Of a stretch of DNA of 16,789 nucleotides, positions 9,390 to 16,789 are shown in pieces. Every line of letters starts with the position of its first letter. The first letter of the stretch is position 1. Below the pieces are notes generated by a model, which saw only the letters and a program-made list of their open reading frames with translations, searched no databases and was not told the DNA's origin. The position numbers and the translations under genes were made by a program. The stretch is from Nephromyces sp. MM_2019 (Eukaryota; Apicomplexa; Aconoidasida; Nephromycida): positions 1 to 16,789 of the forward strand of contig JADHZB010000891.1 in assembly GCA_015657535.1 (NCBI GenBank), given 5' to 3'.

Positions 9390-9837
9390 TGTTGCGAGGT
9401 TGAAGCAGTTAGTGCACGCACCTTCAAGACATCTCTCAGATGCTAGATGGATGTGTATTGCGTATTGGTGTGTGCGTGCATGTGTTCCTTTGTGTGTGCA
9501 CGAATGCCCGTATTCGCTGGCTTGTGCTGGTGTGTGCTGCTCTGTGTGCACCGCTGAGCGTGCACTGGTGTTTGTGTATGTTGTGTTGGTTCGTGTGTGT
9601 GTTGCTTTCTGCACGTGGATTTCGGCTTAAAGCTCAGAGAGTTACCGAATATATTTTTTCTATTGTATTCTTCACTTCTCCACTCTGGATCTTCAAGAAA
9701 TACCGTACACATACGCACACACACACATATGCCCACGTACACACAGATGCACATACAGGTACACACCCGCGCATACGTGCACCCACACAGCCACATTCAG
9801 ACATACTCAGACACACACACATGCACAGTTTTTTCCA
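9390..9837. other. TG-rich and CA-rich halves, probable intron
   Basis: 9450-9610 is TG-rich and 9700-9825 CA-rich on the + strand. On the - strand this is TG first, CA second, the same arrangement as V-ATPase E introns 1 and 5. The open frames here (Cys/Val or Thr/His-rich) are repeat artefacts. Confidence 0.45.
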
Positions 9838-10026
9838 ATGCTTGAAGGCTTGATCATGTCCCTGAAGGCCTTATCTCTCAACACACACACCAGCGCTAGA
9901 TGCTATCGCTGCTGCTTGAAGGTTCCAGAGTCTCAGCCCTCTATTCTTTGTATGCTAACTACCTCTTCTCCAGGTGATAACATATTGCAAGCTTCGCTTA
10001 TCGCAACTTCTCTAGCATCGGTAGAT
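9838..10026. CDS. Coding-like block, strand unresolved
   Basis: The + strand has an open frame of 64 codons (9838-10032) that includes SPGDNILQASLIATSLAS. The - strand has protein-like segments in three shifting frames: REVAISEACNMLSPGEEVVS near 9940-10010, GLRLWNLQAAAIASSAG near 9885-9935, and FRDMIKPSSIGKN or LQGHDQAFKHWKK near 9830-9868. The - strand reading would need introns of implausibly small size. It is probably exonic on one strand. Confidence 0.25.
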
Positions 10027-10029
10027 TGT

Positions 10030-10460
10030 TAACACACACCTTGGAGATCGCGAACACGCACACCGTCAACGCACCCATTCAGCAGATTGTTAACACATAG
10101 TTTGGAGATTGTAAACAGACATACATTGGAGATTAGAAACACACACATACCTTGGAGATTGCTAACACACATTAAGCAGAATGTTAACACGCCCCATTTG
10201 CAGACTGCCAAAATGTACCCACTACTCCAGGTGGCGGATGACAAGTACACTGCTAGCACAAACACTGAGGTACTTGGTGACACACTACAAACGCACTGAT
10301 TAATGAACAAGTTAACAACACACGCTCTGGAACTAGGTAACACCCACACTCACGAACCCGTTGACACACGCGCCAAGGAACCAGCTAACACACACATCGC
10401 AAACACATACGTTCGAGATATCGCTAACACACACATGCACTACACCTATCGCACATTCTG
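10030..10460. repeat. Degenerate repeats of GGAGATTG-TAACACACAC type
   Basis: Recurring units: TTGGAGATCGCGAACACGC, CAGATTGTTAACACATAG, TTGGAGATTGTAAACAGAC, TTGGAGATTAGAAACACAC, TTGGAGATTGCTAACACAC, CAGAATGTTAACACGCC. More distant copies (GTTAACAACACACG, GGTAACACCCAC, GCTAACACACAC) run to about 10435. Spacing is roughly 22-50 bp. The unit is too diverged to give an exact period by eye. Confidence 0.55.
10204..10269 (+). CDS. Weak candidate exon on the plus strand
   Basis: Acceptor CCCATTTGCAG, then 22 codons that include AKMYPLLQVADDKYTAS, and a donor GAG|GTACTTGG. Phase 0 at both ends. It interrupts the degenerate repeat array and is not CA-rich itself. No homology recognised; no start codon or partner exon is secure. 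Confidence 0.22.
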
Positions 10461-10549
10461 CTCATTCGCTATGAAACTCCTCGCACACGCTCTGCTACAC
10501 GGTCGCTAGCTTTAGCACTCAAACTCCAATAAACATCCTCTATATTTTT

Positions 10550-11069
10550 GCCTTGGCTGAAACCGGTGATGCTCCCGCAGCTCCTTCCTCTAATAATATC
10601 CACACACACACAGGAATTATACAACTCTGCACTCTAAAAGTATCCATACACACACAGATATTATCAAGCCCTGCAATTTACCGCTTCATTTTGTGTGTGT
10701 GCAGCCTGAAGGTGAGTTACAGCAAACTATGGTGTGTGTGCTGCTGCGGCAGTAGCGCCCGTTAGGGAGGCAAAATGAGTAGTAAAAGTGGGATAGTTGA
10801 AGATGAAGTAGGGAAAAGACGAAAAAGAAGAAGAAGCAGATGAAGTAGAAGATGAAGTAGAAGATGAAGTAGAAGATGAAGAAGCGAAAAGAAGGTGAAA
10901 CGAGAAGAAGAAGGGAAAAGTGGAAGTTGAAGATGAGCAGGAAGATGGAAGGAGCAGAAGAAGATGATGAGGATGGGAAATTGAAGGATTTTCCTTTTTT
11001 TTTTGCAGATTTGCTTCCCAGGAGTGCTCCCTCTTGAGAGGATTCTCTGAAGGATTATCGCAGCAGCAA
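10550..11069 (+). CDS. Weak candidate exons on the plus strand upstream of V-ATPase E
   Basis: Several splice-like blocks: LAETGDAPAAPSSNN near 10553-10600; ILSSPAIYRFILCVCSLK at 10658-10711 with donor AAG|GTGAGT; GGKMSSKSGIVEDEVGKRRK near 10765-10830; and a block after a textbook acceptor (TTCC, ten T, GCAG) at 11009-11069 that reads FASQECSLLRGFSEGLSQQQ with donor CAA|GTATCA. The individual sites are good but the phases and order do not assemble into a convincing protein. Confidence 0.2.
10795..10980. repeat. GA-rich purine tract with 15-bp GATGAAGTAGAA units
   Basis: An almost pure purine + strand with three tandem GATGAAGTAGAA-type units at 10832-10880. One + frame is acidic (DEVEDEVEDEVEDEEAKRR) and stops. 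The complementary Ser/Leu/Phe-rich frames are considered shadows. Confidence 0.7.
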
Positions 11070-11074
11070 GTATC

Positions 11075-11661
11075 AATTCCTTCCTTTTTTTGTGTGTATG
11101 TGAGAAAGCTCGTTATTCTTGCTTCTGTTGAGGCTAGTGCGTGTGTTCCTGCTGTTTGTGTATGATGCACCTTTCTGTGTGTGAGGTATTCCCCGAATTA
11201 ATAGCCGGAAATTGGTTGAGATTGAGATCTTTGGGTCAGCCTTTTATGTGTGTGGATTTTACTGTATGTAACTCAAATCTATTGTGTATGTGAGGTTGTT
11301 TTGTTTGTGTTGCTTTGCTGTTTCCCAGCTATTGCTGTATGTTTTGTTAGTTCAGCCAAGAGTTTACCGTAAAAGGTGATGCACATGCTGTAGTCCGTGT
11401 GTGTGCGTGGGCTGGTGTTCATATATGTAGGTTTGTGTGTGTGAGCTTATGGATGTGTGCGTGGGTTGGTGTATGTGGATGTAGGTTTATGGATGCTTGT
11501 GTTATGCGTTCTATTTTACCCTTGTGTGTGTACGTGGGTGTGTGCTTAAATTTATAGGCTATTAAATGGGCTTTTTATGCGTAATATATCAAAATGAGAG
11601 ACCCTTATACGTTCTTTATAATATACAGAAAGCAAGGCAAGAAAATCCATTGTTTGCCAGG
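11075..11661. other. TG-rich upstream region of V-ATPase E, no gene seen
   Basis: TG-rich on the + strand without splice-bounded open frames. The promoter and 5' UTR of V-ATPase E should lie in its last part (11540-11661), which contains AATATATCAAAATG and TATAATATACAG. No specific promoter element can be named. Confidence 0.4.
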
Positions 11662-14262
11662 ATGGGGCTGGTAAGTAGTATGGGTGCAAGCGATGTTGTT
11701 GTGTGTGGGTCCTGTGTGTGGTGTTGATTTTTGTGTTTCTTCTTTTTCTTCACCTTTTCTTCCTCTTCCCCCCCTCCTCCCCCAGTCGTGATGGCCCCCC
11801 ACAGCTGATTCTATTTAAGCCACTTTTTTGCATAGTTTCTTTCTACCCCCTCTAATATATGTAATGTCAAACACACGCACACATACACACAGAGCGATTC
11901 CGAGGCGCAGCGTCAGATTCAGCAGATGGTTAGCTTCATTCTCAATGAAGCTCAAGACAAGGCTCAAGAGATTGAAGCGAAAGCCCTCGAAGATTACAAC
12001 ATCGAAAAGTTGAAGTTGGTGCAGCAGATGAAGGAGAAGATAAGAAATGAATACGAAAAGAAGGCGAAGCAGTTTGAAACAGAACGTTCAATGTATGTGT
12101 ATGGTGTGTGTTGGTGTGTGTGTATTTGCCTAGATGTATCTGTATGTATAAATATGGCTGTATCTGTGTGTGTATTTGTGTAGATGTATTCTTGGTTTTG
12201 TTTAGTTATATCTTTTTGTGTGTCCGTGTGTCCGTGTCTGTGTGTCTCTGTCTCAATATGTGTATATTTATGTCCGTATCTGTGCGTGTATGTGTGTGGG
12301 TGTACAATCATCGCTATCTTCTCTACCAACTGCCTCTGCTCTACAGCGCTAGGTCTACAGCTGTGAATAAGGCTAGGCTGAAGAAGGTGGCTGCCAAAGA
12401 TCAAATGTTGAAGCTCGTCTCTCGTCAGTCGAGCGATAAGCTCAATATATTCTCGAAGGATAGTGCGAACTATGCAGATGTGTGTGTCAAACTGATTGTT
12501 CAGGTGTGTTGAGGTTGTGTGTGTGTTTGCGTGTAATGAGTATGTTACTAGTTTACGTAGTGTATGTGTTACTAGTATGTGTGTTTTGTAGTGTGTATAT
12601 TGCTGGCTTGTATTACTATGGTTTATTATTAGTGTGATTTCTGTGTGTGGTTTTTGCTGGCATTGCTTGTTGTGTTCTTATTGTGTGTGTTATCTTCGTT
12701 CCTAGTATACAATGTGTGCGGTCTGTGCAGCTAGTATGTAGTGTGTTGCATAGTTTTAATGCTCATGTGTTTGTTATTAATGGCATTTAGCTGCTTGTGT
12801 GTGCTAGATGTTTAAGCTTATAGTGTGGTATATCAACTGTTAAACTGTAAGCATCATATCCACTATCGTGGGGGAGTGTATGTACACTGACTGAGAGGGA
12901 AGTTGCTCTGTGTAGGGGCTGCTGATTCTGCTGGAACCGGAGGTTATTGTGAGATGTCGGGAAGCCGATAAAGCAATTGTACAAGGTGCTTTTAGTAAGG
13001 TAAGTAAGAGCCACAGATATGCGTTGTGTGTGCTTCTGCGTGCGTTTTTCTTTGTGTGTGTGTGTTGGTTGTCTTTTTGTCTCTTTGCTTTTGCATGCTT
13101 TGTATGAGTGCATCTGTTTTGTGTGCGTATCGCTCTTGGAAGTATATTGTGTGTGCGTATCGCTCATGAAGGTTTGTTGTGTGTGCGTATCGCTCATGAA
13201 GGTTTGTTGTGTGTGCGTCGCTTTTTAAAGACTGCTATGTGTGCGCCATTCTCTTCAGGCTATCGCGAGTTATCAAAAGATTTTGCAAGATCAAGTAGGT
13301 GTGAAGAAGCCAGTGAAGTTATCATTGGATACTTCGGGTTACTACCTTCCTCCTGCCCCTTCTGCAGAAAATACAGGAGATTCGTGGTAAGTGAAGATGT
13401 GTGTGTGTGTGTGCGTGTGTGTAAGTTTGTCTTCTTCATTGTCAGATTCTAACGAATTGCTCTTTTATTGTCTGGGAAAACATTTTATGACAAAGTGTGG
13501 GTATGTGCTCAGATCTTTCGTTGTGTGTGCATTAGTGTATCTACTATATATCATCTCCCCGTGTGTGTGCACTGCTCTCTTTTCTCATCCTCCCATATAT
13601 AACTATGTGTGTGCACTCATCTCGCCCAATATTTCCGTATTTGCTGCACCAATACTAGCATGCAGTTATTCATTAGAAATTCGATACCAACACTTTTAGT
13701 CCATGTGTTCGCACACACAGTAATAACGTGTGTGTGCGAAATGCCAATCTTAAGCTTTAGCCTACTTCTATCCCCTTTCTGAATGGAAGGCAGTGCAAAA
13801 TATAGTTCACCATGTAATGCTCAGTGTACGTATACTATCTTCATGGGTAGTGCATTAGTGTGTGTAGCCCCCTATTCACTGGCGTTGAGCATAGCGATAG
13901 AAACCCCCCCGTCCTCTATGTATGTGCATCGTGAAATCTTCTGCTGTACGTACACACACAGACACGAGAACACGTACTAGCACACACCAGAACACATGCG
14001 AACTTACCAGCGCACATAACAGCATACATACTAACATACGCCAACACACGCACACACACACCAACATACACACACACCCCCCCCTACCTGCCTTCCACAC
14101 TCTTCACCCCCCTACAGCCTTGGTGGAGTAGTGCTAATGACGGCAGACAGGAAAATATCGTGTAACAACACACTCGATGAGCGCCTCAGGTTAGTGCTTA
14201 GTCAGTGTGCTCCTGAGATAAAGAAGCTTCTCTTTGAAGAGCCTAAAGCCTCAGCACTATAA
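11662..14262 (+). CDS. V-type H+-ATPase subunit E (peripheral stalk), six exons
   Basis: Subunit E pairs with subunit G in the peripheral stalks that hold the V1 head of the proton pump on acidic organelles or the plasma membrane. Exons by eye: 11662-11670, 11893-12092, 12347-12503, 12916-12999, 13259-13386, 14118-14262. They sum to 723 nt, or 240 residues, against about 226-235 usual. Exon 2 holds the N-terminal helix (EAQRQIQQMV, DKAQEIEAKALEDYNIEKLK). Exon 3 carries NKARLKK. Exon 4 carries EPEVIVRCREADKAIV. Exon 5 carries GYYLPPAPSAENTGDS. Exon 6 carries CLGGVVLMTADRKI and NTLDERLRLV and ends in TAA. Codons split by introns restore the expected Ile (exon 2/3) and Cys (exon 5/6). Donors are GTAAGT, GTATGT, GTGTGT, GTAAGT and GTAAGT; acceptors are CACAG, TACAG, TGTAG, TTCAG and TACAG. 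The tiny first exon (Met-Gly-Leu) is inferred from a perfect GTAAGT donor in phase 0 and is the weakest part. Confidence 0.93.
11671..11892 (+). other. V-ATPase E intron 1, TG-rich 5' part and CA-rich 3' end
   Basis: The inferred first intron opens GTAAGTAGT, then runs through TGTGTGTGGG and TGTGTGTGG tracts. The middle is pyrimidine-rich (TTCTTCTTTTTCTTC and C runs), and the end is CACGCACACATACACACAG. The ATG at 11867 inside it (ATGTCAAACACACG) is out of frame with the subunit E reading frame, so it cannot be the start. Confidence 0.7.
12093..12346 (+). other. V-ATPase E intron 2, TG-rich
   Basis: GT donor after the first two bases of an Ile codon, acceptor CTCTACAG. It is composed almost wholly of TG-rich repeats with interspersed TGTATCTGTATG-like units. 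The dense TG tracts give spurious open frames full of Cys and Val on the + strand. Confidence 0.9.
12504..12915 (+). other. V-ATPase E intron 3, TG-rich, with a palindromic element near its 3' end
   Basis: Donor CAG|GTGTGT after a complete Gln codon; acceptor CTGTGTAG lacks a strong pyrimidine tract. The near-palindrome AGTGTATGTACACT (12875-12888) is followed by GACTGAGAGGGAA and ends about 27 bases before the exon. The same kind of element occurs twice at the right edge of the window. Confidence 0.88.
13117..13226 (+). repeat. 30-bp tandem repeat inside V-ATPase E intron 4
   Basis: About 3.5 units in register: a diverged copy from 13117, two identical copies at 13147-13176 and 13177-13206, and a partial copy to 13226. 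Each unit starts TTGTGTGTGCGTATCGCTCA and ends TGAAGGTTTG. The array lies within the 259-bp intron 13000-13258. It yields an open + frame that is intronic, not a gene. Confidence 0.9.
13387..14117 (+). other. V-ATPase E intron 5, TG-rich first half and CA-rich second half
   Basis: 731 bp, donor GTAAGTGAAG, acceptor CCCCCTACAG. The first 230 bases carry TGTGTGTGTGTG tracts. The last 170 carry CACACACACACC tracts, followed by a C/T-rich stretch before the AG. AGTGTACGTATACT at 13823-13836 is a diverged copy of the palindromic element seen elsewhere. Confidence 0.9.
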
Positions 14263-14841
14263 ATGCGCACACAGTGACACACACGGTCACACACACACAC
14301 ATACACGGCTGGAGTATCTGAAGAGCACGGAGGGGGCACACTCAACGAAGAATAGGGGGGTAGCTCAACGAGGGTGCTGATCTGAGAGGCGTTGATGGTG
14401 TGAAGGTTGACCTTTGGGGAGTGAGATGCTCTGAGGGAGAGGCAGCTCTTTACGAAGCAGAGACTGGTGGTTTTGACTGTGTGTGTATGTGCATGCACGT
14501 GTGTATATTTTGCTGCATGTATTGGCTTGTGTGTGTATTACTGTGTGTATGTATTGGTGTGGGTGTATGTTGTGTGTGTACGTGTGTGCTTGTGTGCGTG
14601 TTTGTGTGTATATTGTGCCTGCACGTTTTTGTGTTCATATACATATATATGTGTATGTGTATGCGTAATTATGTATCTCTGTATGCGTGTGAATCTATCC
14701 CTGTGTGTGGCTTACAGCATAGTCTGTGTGAGGCATTTTTTTTGATCACTTGCAATGCACTTTGTTGAGAAAGTCGGAGACTGTGAGGGTATTTGGGTGT
14801 TTTTCACCCTCCTGATCGCATTATTGACCGCCTTCTATATC

Positions 14842-14874
<33 letters not shown>

Positions 14875-15083
14875 GCTTCTGTCCTGTGGAGTAGCTTTTA
14901 TGTAGTTATGTAAGCCTCCTTCGTCAAACCCCTGAGATAACGCCAGTGATTGCTCTTTGCTTGCTGCGTGTGTGCTTCTCTGTGTGTGCCTCCCTGTGTG
15001 TGTGCCTGCTTCTCTCTGTGTGCGCGTATCCTGTATGCATGTGTGTGTTTCTCTCTGCATGTACATCTCTGTGTGTGAGACAG
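14263..15083. other. Region 3' of V-ATPase E: TG/CA repeats and weak minus-strand exon candidates
   Basis: The V-ATPase 3' UTR begins here. On the - strand, 14300-14470 is open after CACACACAG (PKVNLHTINASQISTLVELP), and 14900-14965 reads SKEQSLALSQGFDEGGLHNY then IKATPQ. Both look more protein-like than their surroundings but have no recognised homology. 14480-14720 is TG-rich. 14843-14872 is a perfect (AC)15. Confidence 0.25.
14843..14872. repeat. (AC)15 microsatellite
   Basis: 30 bp of uninterrupted AC between CG and GCGC. Confidence 0.97.
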
Positions 15084-15562
15084 AATCTGCTGCTATAAGG
15101 AGATATTAAAAGTGCTTATGCTGACTCAAATCGATTTCCAGGCTACTGAGCTTTCTCCTCCATCACACAGCCTTGCTTTAGCGTTAGCCCAGCGGGCGTA
15201 CATACACTCAAATGTAGAGCATGGAACATACACACATACAGTTAAGCCTACTAATGAGTAGCAATGCTTTTACTTCTTCCACCTATCGCCTGAAGCTCTT
15301 CCTCATTCACTGCTAGAGCGTTCGCTGCGAGTAAACCCTAGCAGATTATCCAATAATACTAGCTTTCACGCGAATTTTCCGTAAAACCACAGTTTTTGTT
15401 TTATGTGTGTGTCGAGTGTGGGGTGTGTGTGTGGCGTGCATTTTGCGCGTGTTGTGTGCGTTCCCTCATATGAGCTTACACACAGATAGTCTAATGAAGT
15501 TTGTGTCTGTCTAGCTGCAAATTGGGAGTTTAAGTGCCCTTTATCATGTGCTAGGGTCGCCA
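15084..15562 (+). CDS. Three candidate exons resembling a SAC3/GANP/THP3-type domain protein, partial
   Basis: Exons 15084-15213, 15262-15330 and 15515-15562 have sites GACAG|, AAT|GTAGAG, GAGTAG|, CGA|GTAAAC, GTCTAG| and CCA|GTATTT. The joins are phase 0, and the first intron is only 48 bp. The joined product has YKEILKVLMLTQIDFQ, then LALALAQRAYIHSNQCFYFF, HLSPEALPHSLLERSLR and LQIGSLSALYHVLGSP. SAC3/GANP-family domains have a Tyr-x-x-Ile-Leu helix, an ALxLxxAxxxxNxxxFFxL helix pair and an R-x-x-x-AL-x-x-L helix, which this order mimics. Such proteins act in mRNA export or spliceosome and nuclear pore-linked complexes. No start, stop or upstream domain was found. The match is from memory of the family pattern, not a search. 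Confidence 0.35.
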
Positions 15563-15678
15563 GTATTTGCATCACGCACACAGAGAGGGTACTGCACACA
15601 CTGCGCGCGCTGCGATACGCAACCCGTACACCATATGAACAGCACAATGCTAACTCCAGATAGACTGCACCCTAGCAC

Positions 15679-15952
15679 ACTCACCAACACACACACACAC
15701 AAAGACACACACACACACACAAAGACACACACACACACACACACAAACAAAGACATACCAGCACACATATGCCGGCACACACACACACACACACAAAGAC
15801 ACACACACAAAGACACACACACAAAGACACACACACAAAGACACACACACAAAGACACACACACAAAGACACACACACACACACACACACAAAGACACAC
15901 ACACACACACACACAAACAAAGACATACCAGCACACATATGCCGGCACACGC
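15679..15952. repeat. CA minisatellite with 14-bp AAAGACACACACAC units and a 76-bp internal duplication
   Basis: ACACAC tracts are interrupted by AAAG, in a regular 14-bp register at about 15797-15868. The segment 15705-15780, including the unique tail ACCAGCACACATATGCCGGC, recurs identically at 15875-15950, an offset of 170 bp. The long Cys/Val and Thr/His frames on both strands are artefacts. Confidence 0.95.
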
Positions 15953-16029
15953 ACACGCATTACCACACATATCCCAGCGCACATACACACCCTCACACGC
16001 ACACACCCTGATTAACTACAATGAGAGGT

Positions 16030-16150
16030 AATTAGCGAAGTTTATCGCAGGAGAAGGGAGTTGGCTTCACGCAGAGCTCAGCATCAGCCTCTTCAGCTGC
16101 TTCTGCAGCTGCTTCTTCAATGTATCCTCCTGAGAGAAAGCAAATTTTGT
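16030..16150. CDS. Candidate exon, strand unresolved
   Basis: The - strand has a strong acceptor TTTGCTTTCTCTCAG at 16136-16150. Two frames then run to stops: one reads GGYIEEAAAEAAEEADAELC and on to CDKLR, the other EDTLKKQLQKQLKRLMLSSA. The + strand has ATCGCAG|, then a frame reading FTQSSASASSAASAAASSMY and PPERK. The Ala/Glu versus Ala/Ser ambiguity comes from GCTGCAGAAGCAG-like composition. The minus reading is slightly preferred because of its acceptor. Confidence 0.3.
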
Positions 16151-16279
16151 GTGCGTGTGTGTGAGTATGATATTAGGAGTTAGTGAAGCCCATGTTATGC
16201 TTATGACTGTACGCATGAATGTGCATGCCTGTGTATGTGTGTATGCTTATATATATTCATACGTGTGTGTGTAAGGGTA

Positions 16280-16410
16280 GGATTGTTCGCCCCTTTGAAG
16301 CTCAGGATCCCTAAAGCTGAGCATTCAGTGCTTCCTCCTTATTCCCAACGCTTAGCATATGATTCTGCTATCTCAGCAACGAAGCTAGGCAATCGCCATA
16401 TACATGTATA
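16280..16410. CDS. Candidate exon, strand unresolved
   Basis: The + frame after GGGTAG at 16279 includes PLKLRIPKAEHSVLPPYSQR and LAYDSAISATKLGNR. The - frame reads FVAEIAESYAKRWE before a stop, and another reads QNHMLSVGNKEEALNAQL before a stop. The + reading is longest and would fit a continuation of the SAC3-like gene; no family is recognised. Confidence 0.25.
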
Positions 16411-16543
16411 TAGATATCATATGAACGCACCACACATGGAAATTTTATAACTGCACCGCACACACACAGCTTATGACCACACACGCACACGCAGCTCATA
16501 ACTACACACACACGCACATGATATGAAAGTAACACACCTCTAG

Positions 16544-16671
16544 TGATTCGCTTGCATCTACTTCCTGCCGACGCTTCCTCCTCGACTGCAAAGGTTTGTG
16601 GCTTTCGCCGCTGCCTTCGTCGTTGGATGAATGAGCTGCTCCTGGAGAACTCTTCCTACCTCTCACTCCCT
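16544..16671 (-). CDS. Candidate exon on the minus strand
   Basis: The - strand has an excellent acceptor: CACTAAT branch-like sequence, then TTTTCTCATTTCTGTCTTAGCAG. The only open frame from it reads SPGAAHSSNDEGSGESHKPL then QSRRKRRQEVDASESLE and meets donor GAG|GTGTGT. SRRKRR could be a nuclear localisation signal. A competing + frame (16543-16746) reads WMNELLLENSSYLSLPAKTE and ends in TAA at 16744-16746. The acceptor quality favours the minus strand. Confidence 0.35.
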
Positions 16672-16694
16672 GCTAAGACAGAAATGAGAAAATT

Positions 16695-16789
16695 AGTGTA
16701 TATACACTCTTCATTGAGAGGGGAAATCGCTAAACTATATGCTTAAGCCTAATGGAGGAGTGTATATACACTCTTCATTGAGAGGGGAA
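16695..16789. repeat. Two copies of a 31-bp direct repeat with a perfect 14-bp palindrome
   Basis: AGTGTATATACACT followed by CTTCATTGAGAGGGGAA occurs at 16695-16725 and again, identical, at 16759-16789 (offset 64 bp), where the window ends. Each copy begins with a self-complementary 14-mer. The array may continue beyond the window. Confidence 0.95.

Noticed and set aside
10727..11170. Minus-strand frames rich in Leu, Phe and Ser (LLHLLLHLLLHLL)
   Set aside because: Generated by the GA-rich 15-bp units on the other strand; no splice sites or start context support them.
14345..14420. tRNA-like start (GGTAGCTCAACGAGGGT)
   Set aside because: No matching acceptor stem, no GGTTCGA-type T loop and no credible anticodon arm.
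15544..16015. Long open frames rich in Cys-Val or Thr-His on both strands (also at 5547-5858, 7105-7383, 9440-9853, 12108-12512, 14400-14768)
   Set aside because: CA/TG repeats contain no stop codon in most frames, so these frames arise from composition alone. Several lie inside proven introns of the V-ATPase gene.

Overview
The window reads as nuclear DNA of a eukaryote, most likely an apicomplexan protist (perhaps a coccidian). The evidence is one gene that can be rebuilt exon by exon: a six-exon V-type ATPase subunit E on the + strand (11662-14262). Its protein follows the apicomplexan form of the family closely. Its exon phases all agree and every intron is GT-AG. The rest is intron-rich, and intronic and intergenic DNA is saturated with CA/TG dinucleotide tracts. 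No operons, Shine-Dalgarno sites, tRNA/rRNA genes, CRISPR arrays or transposon genes were seen.

Layout. 1-5590: a large - strand gene, partial. Its main exon (about 4841 down to 293) encodes some 1,500 residues of low-complexity protein with a 27-bp/24-bp coding minisatellite. The frame breaks at the ambiguous base 1470, most likely a sequence error. Short upstream exon candidates lie at 4948-4998 and 5521-5588. 5600-7740: mostly CA-rich repeats, a pure (AC)42 tract, a G-rich block and short palindromes, with no secure gene. 7742-10030: several - strand exon candidates, probably one or two unrecognised genes. 10030-11070: a degenerate repeat array and weak + strand exon candidates. 11662-14262: V-ATPase E. 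14263-15083: TG/CA-rich DNA with weak - strand exon candidates. 15084-15562: three phase-compatible + strand exons that resemble the SAC3/GANP/THP3 fold. 15680-16020: a CA minisatellite with an internal duplication. 16030-16789: coding-like DNA on both strands, strand unresolved, ending in a palindromic repeat.

Most interesting points: (1) several introns are TG-rich in the 5' part and CA-rich in the 3' part, so the two halves could pair and bring the splice sites together; (2) a dispersed 14-bp palindrome, AGTGTATATACACT and variants, has a partly conserved flank in an intron and elsewhere; (3) the SAC3-like exons; (4) the frame break at the single N. Apart from V-ATPase E, the genes are not recognised and no common pathway is claimed.
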